Shown piece by piece: positions 10,270 to 21,593 of a DNA stretch of 64,000 nucleotides. Source of the stretch: Arabidopsis thaliana (lineage: Eukaryota > Streptophyta > Magnoliopsida > Brassicales > Brassicaceae); the NCBI RefSeq assembly GCF_000001735.4, contig NC_003071.7:13819151-13883150 (forward strand), given 5' to 3'. The notes beneath the pieces are model-generated. The model was given only the letters and a program-made list of their open reading frames with translations. It made no database searches and was not told the origin of the DNA. The translations under genes were made by a program, and so were the position numbers. Every line of letters starts with the position of its first letter. The first letter of the stretch is position 1.

Positions 10270-13200
10270 TCAGGCAAGGTGTATTGTTAGATCATCCAAG
10301 TTTTGAGAACCAATGAGGCTGAGATTGTGCTCGTTCGCCAAATGCAGCAAGCAGATGAAACATAGATGTGGTGAGATGTCTTGGGTTCTCTCGGCTGCTT
10401 GGCAATCATCTGGGAAGCTAGCCAATAGCACTTTGAAAGATCTACTTTCAGGTGGTTCTTGTTGATGTTCCTCATCCTGCACAATCAGATTCTGTTAATA
10501 TCATCACAGTAATGGGCAGAAAAGAAGGAAAAGCCATCCTTGGGTTAGTTTCGGCATGGAACCATAAGAAAAAGGTGCACTGCACTAAACAGGAATGTAT
10601 GTGTGTGGAATTCTAGATTGTATGTTGACAAAACTTGGCTGATGTGAAGTACACGAATGAGTCATGTAAATCATAAGAGAGATAATCAGAGTATATTGGT
10701 TAACCTGAATTGGAGGTTGATGAGATTCCTGAAGACACTCCCAAAGAGTTTCCTTTAGCACTTGCACATCAACTTGTTTTGAAGCTTTATCGTATTGGAC
10801 ATCAATTTTGTTGACCTAAAGCATGAGTTGTGTAGGATAATTACAACAATGTTTCATTCCTAAGATAGATAGCTACAGCCTTTTAAAATGATTTGTAATG
10901 CTGTAACCATATGCAGATCAATCTATCATACCTGGCGTGGCTGAGAGATTAATGTGTTGGTATCCTCTGCATCACTTTGATCATTTTCATTATCATCGAA
11001 TGGGCCATCATCATCATCATAAACATTATCATTTCCCCAGGATTCCCCATGTTCATAATCATCAGGCTGCTGTCTTGAAGTTTCACCTGGAATATGCACA
11101 TAACAAAACAAGTGTAACATAAATATTTTTTTTTCAGAAACCCAATACAGATTTAGTGGTAAATTGTTGAAACCATTTCCTTTGTTACGGAAATTTAATA
11201 TCAGTAAAGAAAACAAAGACACTGTTATACGCCTCATAAACCGCCACGGATACCAACAAGTGATGATTTTCTTAATGACTGGAAGTGTTACCTGAGTTTT
11301 TTCTTCTCCTCCTCCCAAGGCACTGTTATCATTCAGGAGAGTAAATTCAGAAAAGATGACACAAAATGGAAAAGAAAAGATAAAAAAACACAGAAATAAT
11401 AGCAAACTAGTGACTTGGTCTGTGTTTGGCAAGCCATACCATCACATTCGGTAGTAGAAATAGCTTTATTAGATTCTCAGGTTGATAATGGCAATCCTCT
11501 GGAAGCTTCGTTTGACAAGGGGTTCTACTTGCTGGGAGAAGTAAAGTCTTTGGGTTTTTTGGAGGGGCAAAAATATCAGGCATTTCTTCCTCCAAAGCTT
11601 TTGCAAAATCTAGTTCAGGCTCTGCTTGCTTCTTTTTCCTGGTTTTCTTCGCTGGTGGAGAGGATTTAATTTCTGAAGCAGGTTGAACATCTGGACCTGC
11701 AAAAAGAGTTCAGAGAATGTAAACCCTCAGAAGAAAATCGAAAACTAAGAGGACTTATGTTATTTCTTGAAATCAGAGATATAAGCGCATACCTTTTGTT
11801 TTTCGATACTTCCAGTGATCAGGACCTGCCCAAGAATTTTGCTTAGATGAAATTCCCAACGACAAAAAGAGATAGTCATCAACATTCTCCAGTCTGTCAT
11901 CTGAATCCATGTCTTGCAGGGAGGCTGGTTCAACTTCCTGCAAAGTGAAAACATTAGGTTTTCAGTACCAAATAAAATTCATTAAGAAAAAAGATTATTA
12001 GAAGAGCGATGGTAATAACCTCATGAAAATTTGAATATATTGGTTCTGCTTCATTGGGGCCAAAGTTTTCATCAACATCACCGGATTGACCCTCATAATC
12101 AAAAGAAGTTCCAAAGTTCTCATATCCTTCATCATCGTCGGCATAGCTAGCATCATTACCATGTGAAATATCAAATGACTCGGTCGTCTGCTGACCACAA
12201 GAAAACGTGTCAGATGGTCTTTGGTTCTCTTCATCAAATTGATTGATTATAGCCCGAAGAGATGGTACAATCTCATCCTTCTTTCGCATGTTTAGCACCA
12301 TTTGCTCCACACATTCTACAAATTTAACCACAACATCAGAGAAAGCATAATGCAATAAAACATGTACAATGGTAGAGCGAGGCATATCAGCCAGTAAAGC
12401 CAGACCTTTAACAAAGGATAGATCAATTGTTTCTGATTTGTCATGCTTATTTGCAGACGAAACAAGCTTTCCAGGGATTTCTTGTGAATCAAATAGAACT
12501 TGACACCCTCCATAGACTCCTAAATTGTTTAGCAGCAGGCCCTTTGCTCCACCTTCATCAAACTGTGCTGAAGTCTGATGATAAAGGGGATCCACTGCAA
12601 ATGCCACTGGAAAGAAAAAAGAAAGATAAATTATTGTCGTACATAACTTACTTTCACAAACGAACAAAGGGAGTTACGTTAAGTTAAGCAAATACCATCA
12701 AATTTCTTCACGTTAAGGGCATCAAAGGAAGGTTCCAGTGTTGATAAAGGCGATATCTGAAAGTTCGAAACACATCAGTAAATAGTCTCATCTATTAAAT
12801 CCAGAATTAGATTTTGTGTATGAACTACCTTTTTCTCTGGCTGCTTCTTTTGGTTAGTTGCATTTTCTACGGCACCAGCAGCATCCTCGTGATCTAGTTC
12901 ATGAAAGAAATATCAGAAAAGAATATAAGAACTTTTTTTACTTTAGTACCTACGTTAGAAATTAGAGCTAAAGAAAGAAATTCAATGCATTGCATAGCCC
13001 TCTTCAGAGATTTTAAATTCTCGTGTAGAAGTCAAAACAATAAGAAAAGTATTCATCTGTTTACCTAATGAGTTTCAAGACTAGTTTGGCAAACCATATT
13101 AACAAAAATGAGTGAATAAATATCTCCACAAATAGATAAAGCTACATGTTGTCTGTTGAAGTTTACCCTGACAGTTATAACCAAGTACTAAAGATAAGAT

Positions 13201-14059
13201 AGTTTCTTGTGTGTAAGGTTATTAATCTAACCTCCACCGTCATCATGGCCAGCTCGGGTAATTCCACCCAAGACCTTGTATGCCTCTGAATGAACAGAGT
13301 CTACCCGCATTGAGTAAATCTTAACTCCAGCTTCAAGAGTGCAACTTGCCTGACTTGGACGAACACATATGTCTTAAATATGATTCTGAACTCTTGTTTT
13401 TCCTTTCAGTTTTATGTTTTTGTGTATTCTCAAACGTCTTAACAGCATTTTAAAAAAGCCAAAGAAGAATGAAATCGAAAGCTTACCTTTTGAAAATTTG
13501 TTTCTGTATTGTTCTCATCTTCAACTTTGATAATCTCACAAAGATGGTCGATCAAATTCAACTCCCATGTATTCTTTTGATTGATTTTCTGTTTAACACA
13601 AAACCCACATAACATAAATTAAATTGCAAAGCTAAACAAAGATTATAGTGATTAAAAAGCTACTTGTAAATCTCATCAGAAGCATATTTACCCAAGACCA
13701 AGGTCAAAGACAAGGACTTTTAGCCACGAATTTTCCTTTTTCACTTGCTATAATTATGGGGGAAAAAAAGACAGAAGAAAGTAGTTGCTTACGTTTTCAC
13801 TGGCTAATTTGATACAGTTCTGAAACAACTCGAGAATTTGCTGTTTGTCGAAACAAGGATCAGACTCCGTCTCAGGCTGAGACCCACGAGCGAAAATGAC
13901 AGACCTACGACGGCTAGCAGCGGCTCTTGCGGCTCGAGCTTGTTCCCGTTCCAATCTGTCATCGTTAGATCCCAAGAAGAAGGGACTCGTCGGAGCCTGG
14001 ATTCGAGTCGTCGTTGAAGCTGGCTTTTGCTTAGGGTTTGGAGTTAAGGATTCATCCAT
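10270..14059 (-). CDS. CAPH: Condensin complex subunit CAP-H (kleisin)
   Basis: Thirteen exons, read from high to low coordinate: 14059-13793, 13588-13487, 13349-13232, 12893-12829, 12756-12696, 12606-12406, 12315-12020, 11937-11793, 11696-11440, 11322-11292, 11086-10932, 10815-10705, 10476-10270. They close to 671 aa. CAP-H is the kleisin that bridges the SMC2 and SMC4 heads in condensin I for mitotic and meiotic chromosome compaction. Visible family features are the N-terminal block QAARARRRSVIFARG-like, the helix CFDKQQILELFQNCIKLASEN, the central FDVAFAVDPLYHQTSAQFDEGGAKGLLLNNL, acidic linkers, and a C-terminal winged-helix region (FKVLLASFPDD to LSLIGSQNLDDLTIHL). An in-frame ATG at 14089 would add 10 residues; I chose 14059 because MDESLTPNP is the start I remember. 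A fragment around exon 4 is copied at 25.3 kb. Confidence 0.95.
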
Positions 14060-14628
14060 GACAGAACTTCTCCGCTTGTATAAACTCAATGAGAGAAAAT
14101 GCGTTTGTTGGGTTCACCGGAGCTTTGTGGATCCGAGAAAATTCAAAATAATTTGGGAATTAGGGATTTTAATATTTTGATTTTCCCTCTTCTTTACCCT
14201 TTTGAATTTCAGAGACACTGATGAGAATGTGTAAATACATGATTACCCCCGTCGAAAGGTGAGTGACGTGGTATACTCCACTTTGATCATCGTTAGAAAT
14301 AATTTAAATATGAAATATCCATGGCCGGTCATAGGACTGATAGATTGGGTTAAGACTTGGTTAAGAGTTAACCGATATATAACAAATGAATTTTGTTTCG
14401 CCAACGCTAATTGTACTATTAACGGAAAACAATCTTGTCAAAATGGTACATACGAGAAGCAGATAGAAGAAACTCAAAGAAGGTATCTAGAGAGCTAATA
14501 CATCCGTAGAGATCACAGCTTTGAGAATCCATGTCAAAACAGATTTGTTTTTCAGTCAAAGAGCAAGTCTCTCTTAGTAAACCATGATCAGAGTACTGTG
14601 TTTTTAAACTGCTTCGCTGGATTCTCTT
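14060..14628. other. intergenic, CAP-H promoter and SF3A2 3' flank
   Basis: This 569-base gap holds the CAP-H 5' region on its left and the SF3A2 3' UTR on its right. The short open frames here have no homology that I recognise. No RNA gene is seen. Confidence 0.4.
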
Positions 14629-16375
14629 TCACATGTTAGGATGTCCGAAACCTCCAGCTGGTGGCATGGGCCTAAAACCATTGTTAGCCATTGGAGGTGG
14701 TGGCGGTGGGAATAAACCAGATGGAGGTGGTGGTGGCGGTTGAGCTTGATGAGGCGGGGGTGGTGGTGGCGGTGGAAGACCATTTGCTCCAACAGCTGAC
14801 TGAGGCTTGTTTGGTTCTGGCTTGGTAGGCTTGAAATACACCTGCAGCTGTTTTATTACATTCTTTGTCAGTATTTTGATTAATCCAAACACAAAACTTA
14901 TCCAATCTCGGAAAAGAAACTAAGCTTATGGCTTTATGAGAATTATGATGAGAAGCACTTACTGTAAACATCTTGGAGTCTGGATCCCAGTGAGAGAAAA
15001 ACTTTGGGGTTGATTTATCAACCTCTGTGCTAGGAACCTGAAACCAATGCGAAAACACAACCATCAATATCAGTAAACAATTCGACCAAGATATGTTGGG
15101 CTACTAGAGCTATAATCCCAGATGACTTGTAGAATGTAAATGTCACGAATAAAAGAAAAAAAAAACACATACCTTGAAAGCTATGATTTCATATGGTTCG
15201 GCTGCAAATAGAAGGTATTGATAGCTCTTGTCATAAGGTTGAACTTTCTGCACACAAAAAAAAAGGAAGAAAACTATTCAGTATGAAGGAAAAGAAAGAG
15301 TTTATGAGATACATAGACAAGGAGTTGTAACACTCACCTGCTCATAAGATGACATGAAACGATGTCTTGGCTTTATGTTGTCCTCTATCTCAGGATATTC
15401 AATCTGTAAAACATTGTTTGAGGAGTAAACAGACACAGTGAGATTTTACTCTGGCTAAGTCTCTAATGATGATCATTGAAGTTCAACAATAACAATTAGA
15501 TGCTTACCTGGAACAGAAGAGATCTTTGTTGCAGCTCGGGATCATACTGTTTTGTAACCCGGTACCCTGGTCTACCAATTTTAACTGCAAGACCATACAT
15601 AAAATGGAGTTATTAATAAACCCTTTAAAGCAATCAATTAAGTAAAATCTATGTACTCAATAGCAAAGATATACAATTTTGCTATTACTTCTAGACAATC
15701 ACTTTCCCATTATATCCAATTCCAGGCCTAGGCAGATTTGATATCAACAATGGGAATAAAGCTGTATTATAATTATAGAAAATAAAACAACTTATTACCT
15801 GTTCTGCGAACTGAGACATTGCGCTTGAGTGGCTGCGGCTTAGTAGGAGCATCCTTAGCCTCTCGAGCAGCTCTCTTTGCCAAGTTTGTCTGATGCCTCT
15901 TACCTTGAGTATGTGCCAAGTAGTTTCCTTCATTGTTATGCAGTGTTAGACATAGTTTACACTCATAGCTGCACAACATAAAAACACACCAAAAATCAAA
16001 TTAGTGGCATGAGGGGAAAATTAAAAAAAAGAACCTAATTCTAGAAACAACAGCCAAACAAACTCAAGAGCTATCACACATATGAATAATCAAACTCAAA
16101 ACGGAGCAAAAATGTAGATGAAGTTGGTAAAATCACAGTATTCATAAATCTCAGGTTGATCATCCAACAATTGAATCTGCTACTTACTCGTGCAACAAAG
16201 CATACATAAATACAGTAACATACCTTCCAAGATGATTTCGCATGAAATACGGATCTTTAGCAAGGTCTATGGTTTCAAGAGCAAGACGACGGAGACGCTC
16301 ACGGCGATCTATGGCCTCGTTTTGGCCGGAGGCGGCGCCGCCACTACCAGGCTTGGAACCCCATTCTCTATCCAT
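14629..16375 (-). CDS. SF3A2: Splicing factor 3A subunit 2 (SAP62/PRP11)
   Basis: Seven exons (16375-16224, 15968-15799, 15584-15508, 15403-15338, 15247-15173, 15037-14963, 14847-14629) give 277 aa. SF3A2 is part of the U2 snRNP SF3a complex, which helps position U2 at the branch point. The N-terminal MDREWGSKPGSGG and the matrin-type zinc finger are diagnostic: Cys54, Cys57, His70 and His76 in ECKLCLTLHNNEGNYLAHTQ. The core (GRPGYRVTKQYDP, LLFQIEYPEIED, KPRHRFMSSYEQ, YQYLLFAAEPYEIIAFKVPS) follows the family closely. The last exon encodes a Pro-rich tail with runs of 6-8 prolines, as in animal SF3A2. The acceptor of the last exon could be 14847 or 6 bases further in (14841), adding or removing Leu-Gln. 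I recall the locus as At2g32600. Confidence 0.95.
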
Positions 16376-17083
16376 AGCTGCTACTAGGATCTCCTTTCAC
16401 GCTAACTAATCCCCAATCGGTCCTTCTATGCTCTCTTGTGCTGCTCTCTCGATTGCTGGAAAATTTTGACAATTGCTGAGATTTTTCTTATGACTTATGA
16501 AGATTGGGGAAAAAAAGCACAGATGGGGGAGATTGGGTGGTTTATCAGAGACCCTAATGTGGGTTGGGTTTCGAATAAGATGAGACAGTTTAAGGCCCAA
16601 TATCAGCCCATCAATGTGTTAAAGAGAAAATAACGTCATCAGGTTTTATTTCATACATGATTCATTATAATGATAAACTGATTAAATTAAAATCCTAGAT
16701 AGACAGACAATTTCTGCTTTCACTTATTGGAATTTATAATCAAGCTAAATCACTACTTGATAATATAATAAGAATGATATAAATTACTTTAAAATTATTA
16801 TTAATTATCAAATAAATGCGTGTAACTAATTTCATTGCTTTAAAACATGAACATCAATGTCTTACGTTACTTCTTCCACAAGAAACAAGTAAGACTTTGA
16901 CTTTTTAGGTTTCTTGTTCTCGTGATCTTCACGAAGGTGAAGCTTCCCTGCTTATAGGGAATCATCATTAACTCTTAGCACATTAATTAGGAGTTTCCCA
17001 CATGCGTATTTATATACAAGCATGAAGCATTCATCGATGTGAAGTTCGAAAACATATCCAAAAACTGCAAGAAAGCTCCTCCC
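16376..17083. other. divergent promoter region, SF3A2 and CSLB1
   Basis: This interval separates the SF3A2 start (minus) from the CSLB1 start (plus). The right part (about 16830-17080) is shared with the CSLB2 promoter at 21100-21590: common pieces are CATTGCTTTAAAACA, CCACAAGAAACAA, GACTTTGAC, GGTTTCTTGTTCTCG and CTTATAGGGAA. A W-box core (TTGAC) lies within the shared block. Confidence 0.5.
17007..17016 (+). promoter_or_regulatory. TATA box of CSLB1
   Basis: TATTTATATA stands 68-77 bases before the ATG at 17084. The CSLB2 promoter has a similar element at the equivalent place, before a shared ACAAGCAT. Function is inferred from position. Confidence 0.5.
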
Positions 17084-20000
17084 ATGGCGGATTCAAGCTT
17101 TTCTCTTCCTCCTCTTTGTGAAAGGATCTCATACACGAACTATTTTCTAAGAGCTGTATATCTCACGGTTCTAGGCCTTTTCTTTTCTCTTCTCTTGCAC
17201 CGAATCCGACATACGAGCGAATACGACAACGTTTGGCTCGTGGCTTTCTTTTGTGAATCTTGTTTCTTCTTGGTATGTCTGCTTATTACTTGCCTAAAAT
17301 GGAGTCCTGCTGATACTAAACCCTTTCCTGATAGACTTGATGAAAGGTATCATTTTCGTTTTACACATAAATCATATATACAAATATTATTTTTAGCATA
17401 TATACAATCATTATTGTTATTAACTTTGTATAAAGTCTGAGCTAGTTTGCTACCTAGCCTTAGTTTAATCATCAAGATAATATTCATTTCTATGTTATCT
17501 TTTACGTAATTCATTAACCTGGCATATAAAATATTGTAATTTCAGGGTTCATGACCTTCCTTCGGTGGATATGTTCGTGCCCACAGCAGATCCGGTTCGA
17601 GAGCCACCGATTATGGTTGTGGACACCGTGCTTTCGCTGTTAGCTGTAAATTATCCGGCAAATAAACTAGCTTGTTATGTGTCGGACGATGGATGCTCAC
17701 CTCTCACTTATTTCTCTCTCAAGGAAGCTTCTAAGTTCGCCAAGATTTGGGTACCGTTCTGCAAAAAGTACAACACTAGAGTTAGAGCTCCTTCTAGATA
17801 TTTTCTGAAACCTATAAGCGTCGCAACAGAGGATTATGAATTCAATAGAGACTGGGAAAAGACGAAGGTAAAAAGGGTTTGATTATTTTTTAGGTGTATG
17901 ACATTTTTATGTTTACAAATAATATTATTGTGCTTATTTACAGATTAAATTCTTGTTTTGAAACAATTGAGATACCTAATAAAGTTGCACATGATCTGAA
18001 GATTTGTTCTTAGTCTTTCATCTTATGTATTGAGAAATTTCTTGATGTTTTCTTTTTGTGTAAATACAAAGAGGGAGTACGAGAAGTTGAGGCGGAAAGT
18101 GGAAGATGCCACCGGAGATTCTCATATGTTGGATGTAGAAGATGATTTTGAAGCATTCTCAAACACAAAACCAAATGATCATTCAACTCTAGTTAAGGTA
18201 TTTAAAAAAAATTCCTTAAGTAAAAACAATCAAGTTTCTAACTATAGTTATATACGCACACGTTAATTGTTTTATGTGTATATATGTGAAGGTGGTATGG
18301 GAGAACAAGGGAGGTGTAGGAGACGAGAAAGAGATCCCTCATATCATATACATATCAAGAGAGAAAAGACCAAATTATGTTCATAATCAAAAATGTGGAG
18401 CCATGAACTTTCTGGTTAATGAATTTTCTTACACATCTCTCTCTTTTTCTTCTTATTTTTTTCTGAAGTTTCACATCTTATATAGTGTATTTTTTTTTTT
18501 TGTTGTACCGAAAATGTGATAAGCATATGATATGATGAATTTGAACAGGCAAGAGTGTCAGGGTTGATGACAAACGCACCATACATCTTGAACGTGGATT
18601 GCGACATGTATGCCAATGATGCAGATGTAGTCCGACAAGCAATGTGTATACTTCTGCAAGAATCATTAAATATGAAACATTGTGCTTTTGTTCAATTCCG
18701 TCAAGAATTCTATGATTCAAGCACCGAGCTAATAGTCGTCCTACAATCAGTGTGATTTCTTCTTTTAAATTTTGTTTATCTATAATTCTAATCAATACAT
18801 TGTTATTTATGATATGTCGTTTTCTTTGCTAAATTTAGCATTTGGGACGAGGAATCGCGGGAATCCAAGGACCGATATATATAGGATCAGGATGCGTCCA
18901 CACGAGAAGAGTTATGTATGGTTTATCTCCAGACGATTTCGAAGTTGATGGAAGTCTTTCTTCAGTTGCTACAAGTAAGTCTTTCATAAAAATCTTCAAA
19001 GCGTTATTTAAAACATTTTTTTATTGACCCTTGCTGTTGCTATCAAGGGGAGTTTTTGGTTAAGGATAGTTTAGCGAGAAGATTTGGTAATTCTAAAGAG
19101 ATGATGAAATCAGTGGTTGATGCAATACAAAGAAATCCAAATCCACAAAATATACTTACAAACTCCATAGAAGCGGCTCGAGAAGTGGGACATTGTCAGT
19201 ACGAGTACCAAACCAGCTGGGGAAACACCGTATAATTCACTTTTCAGTTTAACCAAATAATATTATATTGTTTCGAAAAATTCTATAATATTGAAAGTTA
19301 TGCAGATCGGCTGGTTATATGATTCAGTGGCGGAAGATTTAAACACGAGTATCGGAATACATTCGAGAGGTTGGACTAGCTCATACATTTCTCCGGATAC
19401 ACCTGCATTTCTTGGATCTATGCCGGCAGGAGTACCCGAGGCGTTACTCCAGCAGCGTCGATGGGCGACAGGATGGATCGAAATCCTTTTCAACAAGCAA
19501 AGTCCGTTGCGAGGATTGTTTAGCAAGAAAATAAGATTCCGACAACGATTAGCTTATCTTTGCATTATCACCTGTCTAAGGTCAATCCCTGAGCTTATTT
19601 ATTGTCTCCTTCCTGCTTATTGCCTACTCCACAACTCTACCTTATTCCCCAAGGTGACTCTCTCTCTGACACTCATAATAAGGTTTAAAGTTCTGTTTTG
19701 GTTTAAATGAAGTTCAATTTACTTTCATAAAATTAATTTTGAAGGAAATTTTTAATGTTTTATTATTATTATTTGTGTGTGTGTATGTAGGGACTTTATT
19801 TAGGCATAACTGTCACACTTGTTGGGATACATTGTCTCTATACTCTATGGGAATTTATGAGCCTTGGTTATTCCGTACAATCGTGGCTAGTCTCCCAATC
19901 AGTTTGGAGAATAGTAGCCACTAGTAGTTGGTTATTTAGCATCTTTGATATCACACTCAAGCTTCTTGGCATCTCGGAAACGGTGTTCATAATCACTAAA

Positions 20001-20363
20001 AAGACTGTGGCTGGGACCAAGTCAGCATTAGGGTCTGGACCCTCTCAAGGAGAAGACGTTGGTCCAAACTCAGACTTGTTTAAATTTGAATTTGATGGCT
20101 CACTTTGTTTCTTGCCTGGCACATTTATTGTGTTGGTGAATATAGCCGCTCTAGCTGTTTTTTCTGTGGGTCTACAACGGTCGAGTTACAGCCATGAAGG
20201 AGGTGGTTCGGGTCTGGCAGAGGCTTGCGGATGTGTTTTGGTAATGATGTTGTTCCTTCCATTTCTAATGGGTTTGTTTAAGAAAGGAAAATATGGAACC
20301 CCATTGTCTACTCTCTCTATAGCTGGCTTTTTAGCAGTTTTATTTGTTGTTTTCTCTGTTTGA
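17084..20363 (+). CDS. CSLB1: Cellulose synthase-like B1 glycosyltransferase
   Basis: Nine exons (17084-17346, 17546-17867, 18072-18197, 18292-18414, 18549-18749, 18839-18974, 19048-19229, 19306-19653, 19791-20363) give 757 aa. It is a family 2 processive glycosyltransferase of the CESA/CSL superfamily, predicted in Golgi or plasma membrane, making an unproven beta-glycan. The catalytic signature is complete: SDDGCS (first Asp pair), NVDCDMY (DxD), the Asp of the VAEDLN block, and QQRRWATG (QxxRW). Two membrane helices precede the domain (residues 20-75) and about six follow it. It lacks the N-terminal RING finger of true CESA proteins. An in-frame ATG at 17039 would add 15 residues; I chose 17084 because MADSS is shared with the neighbour. 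CSLB2 lies 1.2 kb downstream in the same direction with the same nine-exon structure. I recall it as At2g32610. Confidence 0.95.
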
Positions 20364-21169
20364 ATGTAGTATGGTGATATGTGTTTGTTGTGTTACTACG
20401 CTAAGTTTACCATGACATTGTCTTAATTAATAATTCTATATATGTAACTTTATTTTGCGTGCAAAATGTTTGCCCAAAACTATAATTAACTAATGTGAAT
20501 TGAAGCAGTTTTAAGTTGTGAATTAGAAAGAAAGAAAGAGTGATTCTCAAAAAAAATACTGTTAAACTTGCAAGCTATTAAATGAGAAAAATGGAGATCC
20601 AATTTATAAGTGTGAACCATGTAGTCCTAGGTTCGAGTTGTATGACTACAGTCTACAAGACTAAACTAAATTGTTTTAATGCCCGGTCAGAAAGAAAAAA
20701 AAGTTAGGATCTTGCAATTTAAAATGTTTAAGTCATATATAGAAAACAAAACATGTAAATTAGTGTGTAGTCATTACCTTAACTCAAAACAATAATGACG
20801 AAGTTCAACCTTCTTGGCGTCTCTATCATAACCGGTTAAACTATTGATTTCACTACTCCCTCTTTCCGTTTGATAAGATGTTTTAGAATAATTCGCAGAG
20901 ATTAAAAAATAATTATTTGTTTTGTTGAAAAGTGTGGTTTAATTATCTGGATTATGGTTGATGCTGAGAAAAAATTATTCTATAAGATTAACTATACTAT
21001 TTCACACATGCGGACTATGCCACTAGCTATTGGTGTTAAATGCTTAGAACGATATAAATTGTTTTTTAATTATCAACACCAAATTAAACATGAAATATAT
21101 ATCATTGCTTTAAAACAAGAACACAAGCTACTCACTATCATGTCCTTCAGAATCCAGCTATTACGTTAA

Positions 21170-21372
21170 GAGTATGTCTCTTAACGTAATCCACTTATTA
21201 CGTAATTCACTTATTAAGTAGCGCTATGTCTCTTAACGTAATCCACTTATTACAGTAGCGGTATGTCTCTTAACGTATTCCACTTATTACGTAATTCACT
21301 TATTCCAGTAGCGGTATGTCTATTAACTTAGCTGTATGCATGTCTCTTAACGTAATCCACGTATAACGTGTT
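21170..21372 (+). repeat. minisatellite in the CSLB2 promoter
   Basis: The motif ATGTCTCTTAACGTAATCC (with small changes) starts at 21174, 21226, 21263, 21316 and 21340, spacing 52, 37, 53 and 24. The long spacings contain an extra CGTAATTCACTTATT sub-repeat. Parts are self-complementary (TTAACGTAAT, TTACGTAA). In the CSLB1 promoter the same place holds only a single short GTCTTACGTTACTTC, so the array expanded in this copy. Confidence 0.75.
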
Positions 21373-21510
21373 ACTTCATCCACAAGAAACAAAGACTTTG
21401 ACATTTAGGGTTTCTTGTTCTCGGGATCAGTCATGAAGCTGGAGCTTCCTTCTTATAGGGAACATTAACCCTTACCATGCGTATAAAGCTTAAATCTTTG
21501 TTAGAAGCAC

Positions 21511-21518
21511 TATATATA
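21511..21518 (+). promoter_or_regulatory. TATA box of CSLB2
   Basis: TATATATA lies 76-83 bases before the ATG at 21594, at the place equivalent to the CSLB1 element. Inferred from position. Confidence 0.5.
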
Positions 21519-21593
21519 CAAGCATTCATAGACATAATAACGTACATTAAGCCCTTTAGAAACATATTCAAAAATCGCAAGAAAGCTCCTCCC

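Larger units (their letters stand above)
20364..21593. other. intergenic between the CSLB genes
   Basis: It holds the CSLB1 3' UTR, an AT-rich region with a B-box-like GGTTCGAGT at 20630-20638, the minisatellite at 21170-21372, and the CSLB2 promoter with blocks shared with the CSLB1 promoter. No gene is seen; the open frames at 20954-21169 and in the repeat are not supported. Confidence 0.5.
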
